The notes under the pieces are model-generated. The model was not told the origin of the DNA. It made no database searches and saw only the letters and a program-made list of their open reading frames with translations. This document shows, piece by piece, positions 43,645 through 52,291 of a DNA stretch of 64,000 nt. Numbering within the stretch: position 1 is the stretch's first letter; each line of letters opens with the position of its first letter. The translations under genes were made by a program, and so were the position numbers. Source of the DNA: Robertmurraya sp. FSL R5-0851 (GTDB taxonomy: Bacteria; Bacillota; Bacilli; Bacillales; Cytobacillaceae); assembly GCF_038002965.1 (NCBI RefSeq), contig NZ_JBBOOE010000001.1, positions 4,135,001 to 4,199,000 on the forward strand, read 5' to 3'.

Positions 43645-44517
43645 GTGCTTAAAATCATAGGTATTCCTCGATCCACATACTATTATCAAAAGAATTATCG
43701 TGTTGAGGAGAAAAAAGTAAGTGAGGGACGTCCAGCACCAGGTTATTCGATCCAAGAGGACGGTCAAAAGATATCAGACGAACAGATTAAAGAATTTCTA
43801 CTAGAAGAGATTGCCGGTGATTGCTATAACTATGGTTATCGCAAACTCACTAAGGTCTTAAGGCGAAAATACAAACTTAAAATTAACAAGAAAAAAGTAT
43901 ACCGGATTTGTAAAGAATTGGGCATCTTACGCCCACAGCGCCAAAAGAAAGTCTCATACCCTAGGAAACTAGCAAGAAATCGCATTATTACAAGATCTAA
44001 TCAGCTATGGGAAGCTGACATTAAATATGGCTTTATCGAAGGTGAGGATCGCTTTTTCTTTGTCATGTCCATCATCGATGTTTATGACAGGGGCATCATT
44101 ACCTATCATATGGGATTAAGCTGCACTGGAGATGATGTCAAACAGACACTGAAAAGGGCATTATTAAAACGCCAACAATATGATGAATTGGAAAAACCTG
44201 TAATCCGAACAGACAATGGACCGCAGTTTATTTCCCATACTTTTGAAAAGTTTTGTGAAGATTCCAAAATTGAGCACGAAAGAATTCCACCAAGAACACC
44301 AAATATGAATGCTCATATTGAGTCTTTCCATCGCATTTTTGAGGACGATTGCCTATCCAGATGGCAGTTTGAAACCTACACAGAAGCATATCAAGAAGTC
44401 ATGAATTTTATGGAGTTCTACAACGAGAGACGTATGCATTCTAGTATACTAGATTTGTCACCAAAGGAATTCTATCAAAAACAAGATTCATTGGTGATCA
44501 AGGAGGTTCGGGTGTAA
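43645..44517 (+). CDS. IS3 transposase OrfB (integrase catalytic domain)
   Basis: A 290-residue HTH_21 plus rve integrase protein. DDE residues: Asp in LWEADIKYG, Asp in VIRTDNGPQF, and Glu in MNAHIESFHRIFEDDC. It opens at GTG 43645 but is normally made as a fusion with OrfA through the frameshift. The C-terminus FYNERRMHSSILDLSPKEF is typical of the IS150/IS3 groups. Confidence 0.93.
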   Translation: MLKIIGIPRSTYYYQKNYRVEEKKVSEGRPAPGYSIQEDGQKISDEQIKEFLLEEIAGDCYNYGYRKLTKVLRRKYKLKINKKKVYRICKELGILRPQRQKKVSYPRKLARNRIITRSNQLWEADIKYGFIEGEDRFFFVMSIIDVYDRGIITYHMGLSCTGDDVKQTLKRALLKRQQYDELEKPVIRTDNGPQFISHTFEKFCEDSKIEHERIPPRTPNMNAHIESFHRIFEDDCLSRWQFETYTEAYQEVMNFMEFYNERRMHSSILDLSPKEFYQKQDSLVIKEVRV

Positions 44518-44735
44518 TGGATGTATTCATTCAAAGCATCAGCTTGATTTGGAGTGGCGGGCATGATAGCCTCGTTCGGCGATGCCAATGTTGTAAAACA
44601 GCTGGCTTCTTGGCAGGAGAATCATGCCCGCAGAGGCTCCATGTCAAGCAACATGGCCTTTTTGAAGAATAATGAAAGAAATCTATAAAATAAAAAACTG
44701 AGGAAATGAAAGAATAAGAGAGTTATTGTCCAAAA

Positions 44736-45787
44736 TTCGGGGGTTAATCCGGAAAGAGGCTATTTTGAAGTGTCCTCATTGTTCTAAAACACTTGAGAAA
44801 GTCAAGGCGCGAAAAGACTTTGACGTGTATAAGTGCAAGAATAATGACTGTTCCTATTACCAAAGAAAACTGAATGGTATGTCTTCAAAAGAGAAGAAAC
44901 AGTTTAAAAAGGACCCTCAAGCCTTTAAGATTAGATACATTTACCGACAGTTTCGAATTGATTTTCAGCCATTGTCTAAGTCTACTCCACAGAAGCCAAA
45001 GGTAGATTTATCAAGGTTATATGTTTCGCCACATACATTAGGGCTCATTTTAACCTACCATGTTAACTATGGCCTTTCGGCCCGTAAAACAGCAGCACTG
45101 ATGAAAGATGTTCACGGGGTATCTATATCGCATCAAAGCATTTTAAATTACGAGAATGCAGTAGCCCTTACACTTAAGCCTTACGTAGATTACTACCCGT
45201 ATGAACTTTCTGACCAGTTCTGCGGGGACGAAACCTATATCAGGGTGAACGGCCGTTGGCATTACTTGTTTTTCTTCTTTGATGCGGTGAAAAAGATTAT
45301 TCTCTCTTACCCAGTGTCACCAAATCGGGATACAGCTACGGCGATCCGTGCGATTGATGATGTCTTAGTGAAGATGAAGGATATTCCTAAAGACCTTACG
45401 TTTGTGGTGGACGGCAATCCGATTTATCTTTTAGCTCAACACTTTTTTGCCCAACACGATATTCAGTTCGATATTAAGCAGGTTATCGGGCTTACCAATG
45501 AAGATCCTGTATCAACGGAGTATCGACCACTAAAGCAAGTAATTGAAAGACTCAATCGCACATTTAAGGGTAATTATCGCTCAACACACGGGTTCGGATC
45601 TGAACACGGCTCTGTTTCTTTCGTCACATTGTTTGTGGCTTACTTTAACTTTTTAAGGCCTCACTCTGCATTAGAAGGTAAGGTGCCCGTGCTTAATCCG
45701 GAGTTATCACAGCTCCCGAATATGCCAGCACGATGGTCTAAACTTATTGGTTTAGCACAAGAATGGATCATTGAGCAATCAGCCTAA
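44736..45787 (+). pseudogene. Transposase, C-terminal part (interrupted)
   Basis: Continues the outer transposase: second zinc ribbon CPHCSKTLEK...CKNNDC, then a DDE integrase-like core with Asp in CGDETYIRVNGRWHYL, Asp in FVVDGNPIY and Glu in QVIERLNRTFKGNYRSTHGF, and C-terminal FNFLRPHSALEG. A TTG inside the IS3 right end (44726) could start a truncated product, lacking the N-terminal domain, so the element is probably immobile by itself. Confidence 0.85.
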
Positions 45788-45821
45788 CTTTTTTGTTTAG
45801 CAGAGCCCTTGAGTAAATCAG

Positions 45822-45969
45822 CAATCGGCGAAGCGAACTCTTGACAAACCGAACTTGCCAATGGTTTAAAATGGAAAAAACCAAGGGCTATTTGGCATGC
45901 CTTCTTTTTGTCCCCTTCGCCCTTGATAAGGGAATCTCAAACCATTGGCGTGTTTGTCAAGAGCGATTG
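45822..45969 (+). other. Large multi-arm hairpin at the transposon 3' end
   Basis: Paired arms from outside in: CAATCG/CGATTG, CTCTTGACAAAC/GTTTGTCAAGAG (12 bp), GCCAATGGTTT/AAACCATTGGC (11 bp) and AAGGGC/GCCCTT. Together about 35 bp of pairing in 148 nt between the transposase stop and the right inverted repeat. No open reading frame of merit covers it. Confidence 0.8.
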
Positions 45970-46042
45970 CGGGTACTTCCAATACAAAAAAGAGAGAAAA
46001 ACAAACCCTCAGGTTACTTTTTCATAGAAGTTTTGACACTAC

Positions 46043-46052
46043 CTTAGGGGGC
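46043..46052. repeat. Right target duplication of the composite IS
   Basis: CTTAGGGGGC, identical to 42653-42662. Confidence 0.85.
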
Positions 46053-46201
46053 AAATACTTATGATTGTGCAACCGAAACCTTTCGTGCACTTGCTATCGC
46101 CTTTTTCTTTTTCATCTTTCATTCTCCTTTTCTTCGTTCTTACTATACTGTACTTGGAAACAGTGAAAATTTAATGACGAAAACAAAGTGCGTAACTTAA
46201 G

Positions 46202-46235
46202 AAAAAAGCGTAACCACCAAAATAGTGATTACGCC
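46202..46235 (-). terminator. Terminator of pncA
   Basis: Stem GCGTAATCACT/GGTGGTTACGC (G-T pairs) followed by TTTTTTC on the minus strand. Confidence 0.8.
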
Positions 46236-46244
46236 TAAAGAAAA

Positions 46245-46790
46245 TTATAAGATTTGTGCATTCATGCTTCCTTTAAAATGTCCTAACGCCCAATCATGTC
46301 CGGCTTGATTAAAGCTAGCTACTGCCTTTTCATGTATGACAATTTTAAACCCTTTGTTATAGGCATCCACAGCTGTATGTAGCACGCAAATATCGGTGCA
46401 AACACCGACTAAGTGGACCTCAGTAATGCCTCTCTCTCTTAGCTTGATCTCTAAATCCGTCCCAGCGAACGCACTGTAGCGAGTTTTATCCATCCAATAC
46501 ACCTGTTCCTTCTCAAGGTTTTGAAGATACAGCGTGTTTAACTTCCCATACAAATGCCTGCCCTCTGTCCCTTCCATATTATGAGGAGGATACAGCTCCG
46601 ATTCCGGATGATAATGATCTCCCTCTTTATGCAGGTCAATCGCGAACACCACATACTCACCATTGCTTATAAATTCTTCTGTAATCTTGATGATTTCTCC
46701 TTCGATAGCTATTCCAGGCTCCCCACATGGCAAAGCACCCACAACAAAATCATTCGTATAATCGATATTGATCAAAGCTCTCTTTGTCAT
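46245..46790 (-). CDS. pncA: Nicotinamidase / isochorismatase-family hydrolase
   Basis: A 181-residue cysteine hydrolase closely resembling B. subtilis PncA. Catalytic Asp10 in ALINIDYTNDF, Lys in WMDKTRYSAF, Cys in GVCTDICVLHTA; metal ligands in DLHKEGDHYHP. It deamidates nicotinamide to nicotinate for NAD recycling. ATG at 46790 follows GAGGAGT; the longer frame lacks a site. Confidence 0.93.
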   Translation of the reverse strand: MTKRALINIDYTNDFVVGALPCGEPGIAIEGEIIKITEEFISNGEYVVFAIDLHKEGDHYHPESELYPPHNMEGTEGRHLYGKLNTLYLQNLEKEQVYWMDKTRYSAFAGTDLEIKLRERGITEVHLVGVCTDICVLHTAVDAYNKGFKIVIHEKAVASFNQAGHDWALGHFKGSMNAQIL

Positions 46791-46831
46791 CGTTACACTC
46801 CTCAAGAATATTTCATACCTTCATTGTAATG

Positions 46832-48214
46832 TTATTCCTCTAGCTTTGAAAGTTTAAACCCGGTGATTCCAAATATCATGGTAATAATCGGACTCAACAA
46901 ACAGAAAAATGTAAAAGGAAGATAAGATAAGGTCTCTACTCCTAATACTCCCGTTAAAAAGACTCCACATACACTCCATGGAACCAGTGGATTGACTACC
47001 GTCCCTGCATCTTCTAAAATTCTGGAAAGATTTTTCCCATGTAAGCCCATCTTTTTGTACCTTTCTTTAAAGGAACTTCCTGTTAAAAGGATAGAAAGGT
47101 ATTGTTCTCCAACTAAGAAATTAATGGTAATGGCTGTTCCTGCCGTCCACACCACAAGACTCCAAACTTTATTCAACATTCCACTAATTCCTTCAAGCAG
47201 AGCTGGAAGAATTCCAAGCTTAAAAAATAATCCACCCATGGCTAACGCTAAAAGAATAAGTGAAACAGAAAACATCATGCTTTCCATTCCGCCTCTTGAA
47301 AGCATCGAATCAATTTCCTTCACTCCTGTATCGGAAGAATAACCAGTAAATAGGGTGTTCATTAGCCCCTGAAGATGGACTTCCTTTTGTACAAATATCG
47401 TAACGAAAAGAGAAGTCGCAATTCCTGAAGCCAAGGTAATAATCGCTGGGACTTTTTTAATCGCTAACAATGCTAACACAATAAATGGGAATAAGGAGTA
47501 CCAATGAACTAGATCATGGTCTTTCAAGCTTGCTTTTAAAAGTTCTAAATACGCAAAGTTCGCAGCAGATTCAGCTGGTGATAATAAAACAAATAATAGA
47601 AAGGATAAGACAAACGCCGGGACCGTTGTCCAAGCCATATTTCTGATGTGATCAAACAAATCTACGTGAACAGTTGAAGAAGCCAATATCGTTGTATCTG
47701 ATAGAGGTGACATTTTATCTCCAAAAAAGGCACCAGAAATCACAGCCCCTGCTGTTATCGCATCTGATAACCCAAGCGCAGTGGAAACACTCATAAAGGC
47801 AACACCGATGGTCGCTGCAGTCGTTAACGAACTACCAATACTCATGCCAATAATAGCGGTCACGGCAAACGCAATCGCATAGAACCATTTCTCACTAACG
47901 ACTTCAAGCGCCAAGTAGATAAATGTAGGAATCGTTCCACTTTCCATCCAACTACTAATCAACATCCCGATAAAAAGAAAAATAAATACGGCTCCAGCTC
48001 CAGATTTAGCTCCATTAATGATGGCCTCTTCCAATTCAATAACGGAAACTTTCTTGTATATACCGTAAAGAAACAGTCCCATAATGGCTAAAACAATGGG
48101 AATATGAGGAACGGCACCAGCAAATATAAGAGAATAACTAATTCCCCCAATAACTATCATCGAGATAATAAAAGCTTCCATTGGTTTAATTGTTAGTACG
48201 CTGTCTTGATTCAT
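46832..48214 (-). CDS. NhaC-family antiporter/transporter
   Basis: A 460-residue membrane protein with about 11-12 helices. NhaC signatures: GMSIGSSLTTAATIGVAF, GAFFGDKMSPLSDTTILAS and the C-terminal AGTVVNPLVPWSVCGVF. Family members are Na+/H+ antiporters, malate/lactate antiporters or amino-acid (Tyr, Met, Lys) carriers. ATG at 48214 follows TTGGAGG; the frame upstream runs through the leader terminator and is not coding. A T-box-like leader suggests an amino-acid role here. Confidence 0.85.
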   Translation of the reverse strand: MNQDSVLTIKPMEAFIISMIVIGGISYSLIFAGAVPHIPIVLAIMGLFLYGIYKKVSVIELEEAIINGAKSGAGAVFIFLFIGMLISSWMESGTIPTFIYLALEVVSEKWFYAIAFAVTAIIGMSIGSSLTTAATIGVAFMSVSTALGLSDAITAGAVISGAFFGDKMSPLSDTTILASSTVHVDLFDHIRNMAWTTVPAFVLSFLLFVLLSPAESAANFAYLELLKASLKDHDLVHWYSLFPFIVLALLAIKKVPAIITLASGIATSLFVTIFVQKEVHLQGLMNTLFTGYSSDTGVKEIDSMLSRGGMESMMFSVSLILLALAMGGLFFKLGILPALLEGISGMLNKVWSLVVWTAGTAITINFLVGEQYLSILLTGSSFKERYKKMGLHGKNLSRILEDAGTVVNPLVPWSVCGVFLTGVLGVETLSYLPFTFFCLLSPIITMIFGITGFKLSKLEE

Positions 48215-48248
48215 GATGTTTTCCTCCAATAAGGGTTTTGTGCAAAAG

Positions 48249-48376
48249 AAAAAAGCCCTCAACGTCAATAGGGACAAAGGAGCTCCGCGTTACTACCCTA
48301 ATTCATATAAGAATAGCGGACTTTCTAGATTATGAAGTTCACTATTTTACTTAAACGCTTTTTAGCATTAAAGTAT
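48249..48376 (-). promoter_or_regulatory. Short T-box-like leader of the nhaC-family gene
   Basis: Minus strand: TAGGGTAGTAACGCGGAGCT (48281-48300) resembles the T-box AGGGTGGNACCGCG with two changes, followed by CCTTTGTCCCT and a terminator (CCCT/AGGG stem, then TTTTTTCTTTT, 48247-48273). From the predicted start the leader is only about 128 nt, too short for a full Stem I. The tRNA-pairing TGGN reads TAGT. It may be a degenerate or unconventional T-box. Confidence 0.55.
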
Positions 48377-48382
48377 GTTACT

Positions 48383-48411
48383 AATATAATAATTTACTAG
48401 GTTTCTGTCAA
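48383..48411 (-). promoter_or_regulatory. Sigma-A promoter of the nhaC-family gene
   Basis: Minus strand TTGACA (48406-48411), 17-bp spacer, TATATT (48383-48388). A strong promoter that makes leader attenuation plausible. Confidence 0.8.
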
Positions 48412-48420
48412 GAGAAAAAC

Positions 48421-48458
48421 AAAAAGCAGTGAGTCCTAAGAAGATCTCACTGCTTTTT
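48421..48458. terminator. Terminator after catE
   Basis: Stem AAAAAGCAGTGAG/CTCACTGCTTTTT directly after the catE stop; A/T flanks allow both directions. Confidence 0.88.
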
Positions 48459-48462
48459 CCCA

Positions 48463-49314
48463 TTAAACCTCTAATCGAATTCGATTTCCTGAAGGATCTG
48501 CTGTAATAAATGCACCCTTCTCCTCTGTAACTGTTACGCCTATTCCTTGTAACTGAGAGATGATTTGCTCTCTCTTTTCTTCACTAGGAAACACCATCGT
48601 ATAAGATTCCATGCCAACACTGTTTTCAGCAGCTGGTGGGGCACCGACACCATTCCAGGTGTTCAATCCAATATGGTGATGGTATTTGCCAGTAGAAATA
48701 AATAAGGCCTGACCTCCGTATCGAGTTACAACTTCAAATCCAAGTCCTTTTGTATAAAACTCCTCTGTTTTCTGTAACTCTGATACATGAAGATGAATAT
48801 GCCCCATAATCGTACCAGCTGGCATCCCCGTCCACGCTTCCCCGCCTCCCTCAGCAAGAAGACTTTCCGCATCTAACGCAACCGTGGCCATTTCCACTTC
48901 TCCATTATTCCAACTCCAATCAGAAGCTGGTCTGTCCGCATACACTTCAATTCCATTCCCATCTGGGTCTGCTAAATAGATGGCTTCACTGACCAAATGG
49001 TCGGATGCGCCTTGTAATGGATAACGCACCTGGAGAAAATGTTTTAATAATCTTCCTAGATCTGCACGAGTTGGTAAAAGTAAAGCGAAGTGATAAAGTC
49101 CAGTTGTTCTACCCTGCTTCGACACGACCTCATCCGGCTGTTGAATAGCAACAAGAACGGTTTTCCCATCAGCTGTTAGATCGGCCGTAGTGCTTGTTTG
49201 GTGTAACACCTGTAGTCGGAGGACTTCTTGGTAAAAAGTAAGCGAACGTTCTAAGTTTGCTACTTTTAGGTTTACTTGGCTAACAAATGTATTTGGTTCA
49301 CGATGAAATCCCAT
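48463..49314 (-). CDS. catE: Catechol-2,3-dioxygenase-like VOC protein (CatE)
   Basis: A 283-residue glyoxalase-fold protein with two VOC modules (about 10-125 and 165-280). Metal ligands appear in GHIHLHVSEL, KYHHHIGLNTW and the Glu-bearing C-terminal strand. It resembles B. subtilis CatE along its length; CatE opens catechol rings extradiolically. The divergent HxlR regulator and the TTAC-N5-GTAA operator match the YodB/CatR control of B. subtilis catDE. The catD (DoxX) partner is not adjacent here. Confidence 0.88.
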   Translation of the reverse strand: MGFHREPNTFVSQVNLKVANLERSLTFYQEVLRLQVLHQTSTTADLTADGKTVLVAIQQPDEVVSKQGRTTGLYHFALLLPTRADLGRLLKHFLQVRYPLQGASDHLVSEAIYLADPDGNGIEVYADRPASDWSWNNGEVEMATVALDAESLLAEGGGEAWTGMPAGTIMGHIHLHVSELQKTEEFYTKGLGFEVVTRYGGQALFISTGKYHHHIGLNTWNGVGAPPAAENSVGMESYTMVFPSEEKREQIISQLQGIGVTVTEEKGAFITADPSGNRIRLEV

Positions 49315-49391
49315 TTGTGATCTCTCCTTTAGTATATTGCTTCATTTATACTTATCATTTACTATTTATCTTTTTAAAACCATAGTTAGTA

Positions 49392-49438
49392 ACTTACTTT
49401 ATGTAAGTAATTATATTTTCATAACAAACAAACGTCAA
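49392..49438 (-). promoter_or_regulatory. catE promoter with TTAC-N5-GTAA operator
   Basis: Minus strand TTGACG (49433-49438), 17-bp spacer, TATAAT (49410-49415); immediately downstream, ACTTAC-N5-GTAAGT (49392-49408) is a perfect palindrome over the start site and matches the YodB/CatR box TTAC-N5-GTAA. Confidence 0.8.
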
Positions 49439-49508
49439 GTAAGTATTTTATAAAAAATAATTTAATTATGAAAAAAAGGGGTTATAATAGAAGGAAGGAG
49501 TGATTGTC

Positions 49509-49817
49509 ATGGATAAATCTATTTGTCCTAGATTTGAAAAAGCGATGAGTATTTTAAGCCAAAGATGGACCGGCTTAATTATTTACCAGTTACTAGGTGG
49601 CCCACAGCGTTTTTGCAGCCTAGAATCATCCATTGGTGTCAGTGGTCGTGTGCTTTCAGAGAGGTTAAAGGATTTGGAGAATGAAGGCATTGTGAAGCGC
49701 GAAGTATTCCCAGAAACTCCTGTTCGAATTGAATATTCACTAACTGATAAGGGAGTAGCCTTGGAGCCTCTTATGAGAGATATAGAAAAATGGTCACAAG
49801 CTTGGCTAGAAGTATAA
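49509..49817 (+). CDS. HxlR/DUF24 redox-sensing repressor (YodB/CatR-like)
   Basis: A 102-residue winged-helix protein. Cys6 in MDKSICPRFEKAMSILSQRW aligns with the quinone-sensing Cys6 of YodB/CatR; the helix SSIGVSGRVLSERLKDLE and wing PETPVRIEYSLTDKG are typical. ATG at 49509 lies eight bases after GGAAGGAG; the GTG at 49500 overlaps that site. Divergent from catE across one palindromic operator, so it most likely represses catE and itself until quinones oxidise or alkylate Cys6. A TATAAT -10 is at 49483-49488. Confidence 0.88.
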   Translation: MDKSICPRFEKAMSILSQRWTGLIIYQLLGGPQRFCSLESSIGVSGRVLSERLKDLENEGIVKREVFPETPVRIEYSLTDKGVALEPLMRDIEKWSQAWLEV

Positions 49818-49818
49818 T

Positions 49819-49852
49819 AAAAGGTTGCAATCCTAAGATTGCAACCTTTTTT
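49819..49852 (+). terminator. Terminator of the HxlR gene
   Basis: Stem AAGGTTGCAATC/GATTGCAACCTT, followed by TTTTC. Confidence 0.9.
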
Positions 49853-49854
49853 CA

Positions 49855-50366
49855 TTAGTTCAGTACGGTTTTACTGTCTTTGCCTTTGTTTGTTAACTTA
49901 CGTAAATATGGTAATGCATAACGATCTAGACCGAATAAACCAGCATTCGCACCGGCAGTAATGATTAAGAGCCCATTAAAATATCTGTAGGATTATGAGA
50001 AACTGTCCCTGCCAATAAGAATGAAAAGTTCATTACTATTCCGAAGAAAGAAGCAGCTGTTGTTAGGCAGCCTAAAATTAAACCTAAGCCTACTAGAAAT
50101 TCGCCCCAAGGAACCATAAAGTTAAACAGCTCCACATTCGGTAAAGCGACACTTTCTAGGAATGACGTATACGCACCATACACAGCACTTCCATCTGGAC
50201 CTGCGACCGGATTTTTAATGGCATTCCCAATAAAACCACTTGCATCAAATGCCCCTCCGCTAATTTTCCCCCAACCTGCTGTTAAAAAGCCGTATCCTAA
50301 ATACAGTCGAATAACTGTAACAATCCCTGCTGCAATGTTGTTATTTCTCCACCATTTGTTTATCAT
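49855..50366 (-). pseudogene. DoxX-family membrane protein, frameshifted near the 3' end
   Basis: The open frame gives 133 residues (MINKWWRNNNIAAGIVTVIR to NPTDILMGS) with four helices and DoxX features GFLTAGWGKISGG and VPWGEFLVGLGLILG. It stops at 49965, but the +1 frame continues without break as LLIITAGANAGLFGLDRYAL, then LRKLTNKGKDSKTVLN to a stop at 49855. One G appears lost from the run at about 49968-49972 (ATGGGCTC for ATGGGGCTC). Loss of the last helix would follow. A sequencing error is the alternative. Confidence 0.8.
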
Positions 50367-50513
50367 ATGAATCTTCCTTTCAGTAATAAAAAGTATTATT
50401 TCTATGCCCTAAGATTAACATTCTCAATTTCAAATATCATTACTTCAAGGGATTGTTCAATTTTTCGCTACAAAGTTATGACTTATTTGTGAACTAATTC
50501 ACATAGATTATAA

Positions 50514-50540
50514 TAAAAATACACCAAGATTGGTGTATTT
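50514..50540 (-). terminator. Terminator of the ars operon
   Basis: Stem AAATACACC/GGTGTATTT with a T tail on the minus strand, six bases after the arsC stop. Confidence 0.85.
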
Positions 50541-50545
50541 AAACT

Positions 50546-50965
50546 TTATTTCCCTGTTTCAGCAAATGTTTTAATTCGATCGCCAATTTCATCACGAACA
50601 CGTTGGAAGAATGCCCATTTTTCCTCGTCTGTTCCTTCTGCTTTCGCCGGATCATCAAAGCCCCAATGCTCACGCTTCACATGTGGAGGAGTCACAGGGC
50701 AATGGTCTGCTGCGTGTCCACATAGAGTGACTACTAAGTCGGCATTGTTTAAGATTTCAGGGTCAATCGTGTCAGATGTTTGATTGGAAATATCGATACC
50801 TGCTTCCTTCATTGCTTTCACTGCATTCGGGTTCAAACCGTGTGCTTCCAGTCCAGCACTTTTTACATCCCACTCTTCTCCTAAGTGCTTTTTCGCCCAA
50901 CCTTCCGCCATCTGGCTTCTGCAAGAATTTCCTGTACATAAAAAGTAAATTGTTTTTTTCGTCAT
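50546..50965 (-). CDS. arsC: Arsenate reductase, thioredoxin-coupled
   Basis: A 139-residue low-molecular-weight phosphatase-type ArsC. The P-loop CTGNSCRS carries nucleophile Cys10; Cys82 and Cys89 ([11 protein letters not shown]) complete the disulfide relay that needs thioredoxin, whose reductase is also in this window. Reduces arsenate to arsenite for export by ArsB. Last gene of arsRBC; ATG follows AAGGAG. Confidence 0.96.
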   Translation of the reverse strand: MTKKTIYFLCTGNSCRSQMAEGWAKKHLGEEWDVKSAGLEAHGLNPNAVKAMKEAGIDISNQTSDTIDPEILNNADLVVTLCGHAADHCPVTPPHVKREHWGFDDPAKAEGTDEEKWAFFQRVRDEIGDRIKTFAETGK

Positions 50966-50980
50966 GTTTTTCTTCTCCTT

Positions 50981-52279
50981 TTAATGAAGTAATAGTAACC
51001 AAATATAAAGCCCAACCAACGTAATGAATAGTGTTGGGATGGTTAGAATAATACCTGTTTTAAAATAAGTCCCCCATGAAATTTTGACTCCCTTTTGTGA
51101 TAAAACATGGAGCCATAATAGAGTCGCAAGGGACCCAATCGGAGTAATCTTGGGTCCAAGATCCGAACCAATGACATTTGCATAGATGAGCGCTTCTCGA
51201 ATGACTCCCGATGTATTGGTATCAGCAATCGCTAACGCATCAATCATAACGGTCGGCATATTGTTCATGACAGAGGATAAAATCGCCGCAATAAAGCCCA
51301 TCCCAATAGTGGCTGCGAACAATCCTTGATCAGCTGTTACCTGAATCAGGTCTGCTAATACATTAGTTAAGCCTACATTTCGCAAACCGTAAACAACCAC
51401 ATACATTCCAATTGAGAAAAAGACAATCGCCCATGGTGCCCCTTTTACAACGGTGCGCGTATTGACAGCCGGACTTCTTCTTGCCAAAAGGAGGAAGAAG
51501 ATCGCGACCATTCCAGCAATAATTGAAACAGGAATTCCTGTAAACTCACTCGCAAAATATCCAATAAGAAGAATTGCTAACACGAGCCAAGAGAGACGAA
51601 ACATTTTCTGATCTCGTATCGCATCTACCGGTTTTTTCAGCTGTGTAAGATCATAGGATTTAGGAATACTTTTTCGAAAATAAAGATAAAGAACCAGAAT
51701 GCTCGCTGCTAACGAAAAGAAATTTGGCACAATCATCCTTGAGGCGAATTCAGCAAAGCCGATGCCAAAAAAGTCAGCAGAAACAATATTCACCAGGTTA
51801 CTAACGACAAGTGGTAACGAGGTGGTGTCCGCGATAAATCCACTTGCGATAATAAAGGGAAACACCATACCCTCGTTGAATTGTAAGTTTCGAACCATCG
51901 CCAGGACGATTGGTGTGAGAATTAATGCAGCTCCATCATTAGCAAAGAATGCTGCAACGATTGCTCCTAAAATGGAAACATACACAAACATGCGAACACC
52001 GTTTCCTTTTGCAGCCCGAGCCATATGAAGGGCCGACCACTCAAAGAAACCAATTTCATCTAGAATTAAAGAAATAATAATAATGGCGATAAATGCTAAG
52101 GTCGCATTCCAAACGATGCCCGTTACATCAAGAACATCCTGAAAATCGACTACTCCAACAAGCAGTGCCACGATTGCCCCACCACAAGCGGACCACCCAA
52201 TCGACAACCCCTTCGGCTGCCAAATAACTAAAACCAGTGTCAGCAAAAAAATCACTGATGCTAAAACAATTGATGTCAC
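50981..52279 (-). CDS. arsB: Arsenite efflux transporter ArsB
   Basis: A 432-residue ArsB/NhaD-type transporter with about 12 helices. [18 protein letters not shown] and [19 protein letters not shown] are family signatures. Exports arsenite or antimonite with proton antiport, no ArsA needed. GTG at 52279 follows AGGAGG; it begins 12 bp after arsR and ends 15 bp before arsC. Confidence 0.95.
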   Translation of the reverse strand: MTSIVLASVIFLLTLVLVIWQPKGLSIGWSACGGAIVALLVGVVDFQDVLDVTGIVWNATLAFIAIIIISLILDEIGFFEWSALHMARAAKGNGVRMFVYVSILGAIVAAFFANDGAALILTPIVLAMVRNLQFNEGMVFPFIIASGFIADTTSLPLVVSNLVNIVSADFFGIGFAEFASRMIVPNFFSLAASILVLYLYFRKSIPKSYDLTQLKKPVDAIRDQKMFRLSWLVLAILLIGYFASEFTGIPVSIIAGMVAIFFLLLARRSPAVNTRTVVKGAPWAIVFFSIGMYVVVYGLRNVGLTNVLADLIQVTADQGLFAATIGMGFIAAILSSVMNNMPTVMIDALAIADTNTSGVIREALIYANVIGSDLGPKITPIGSLATLLWLHVLSQKGVKISWGTYFKTGIILTIPTLFITLVGLYIWLLLLH

Positions 52280-52291
52280 AAATGAACCTCC

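Larger units (their letters stand above)
43233..44732 (+). mobile_element. IS3-family insertion sequence (1500 bp)
   Basis: Begins TGAACTTGGACAATAA and ends TTATTGTCCA (TG...CA ends, imperfect inverted repeats sharing GGACAATAA). It is flanked by AAA on both sides, the usual 3-bp duplication; the longer shared string CCAAAAT makes the exact boundary ambiguous by a few bases. It carries overlapping orfA and orfB with a frameshift signal, and a 3' noncoding region with an 11-bp stem (GCGGGCATGAT/ATCATGCCCGC). All parts look intact. Confidence 0.9.
42663..46042 (+). mobile_element. DDE transposon (about 1.88 kb) interrupted by an IS3 element
   Basis: Ends are inverted repeats GTATTGTCAAAACTTTTAT (left) and, on the other strand at the right end, GTAGTGTCAAAACTTCTAT (17 of 19). 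It is flanked by a 10-bp direct repeat, CTTAGGGGGC. It encodes one transposase, split into 42803-43273 and 44726-45787 by the IS3 insertion. A large hairpin occupies the space between the transposase stop and the right end. I do not assign the element to a named IS family. Confidence 0.88.

Noticed and set aside
45841..46047. 68-codon frame at the end of the outer transposon
   Set aside because: It runs through the large hairpin and into the right inverted repeat; the start has no ribosome binding site.
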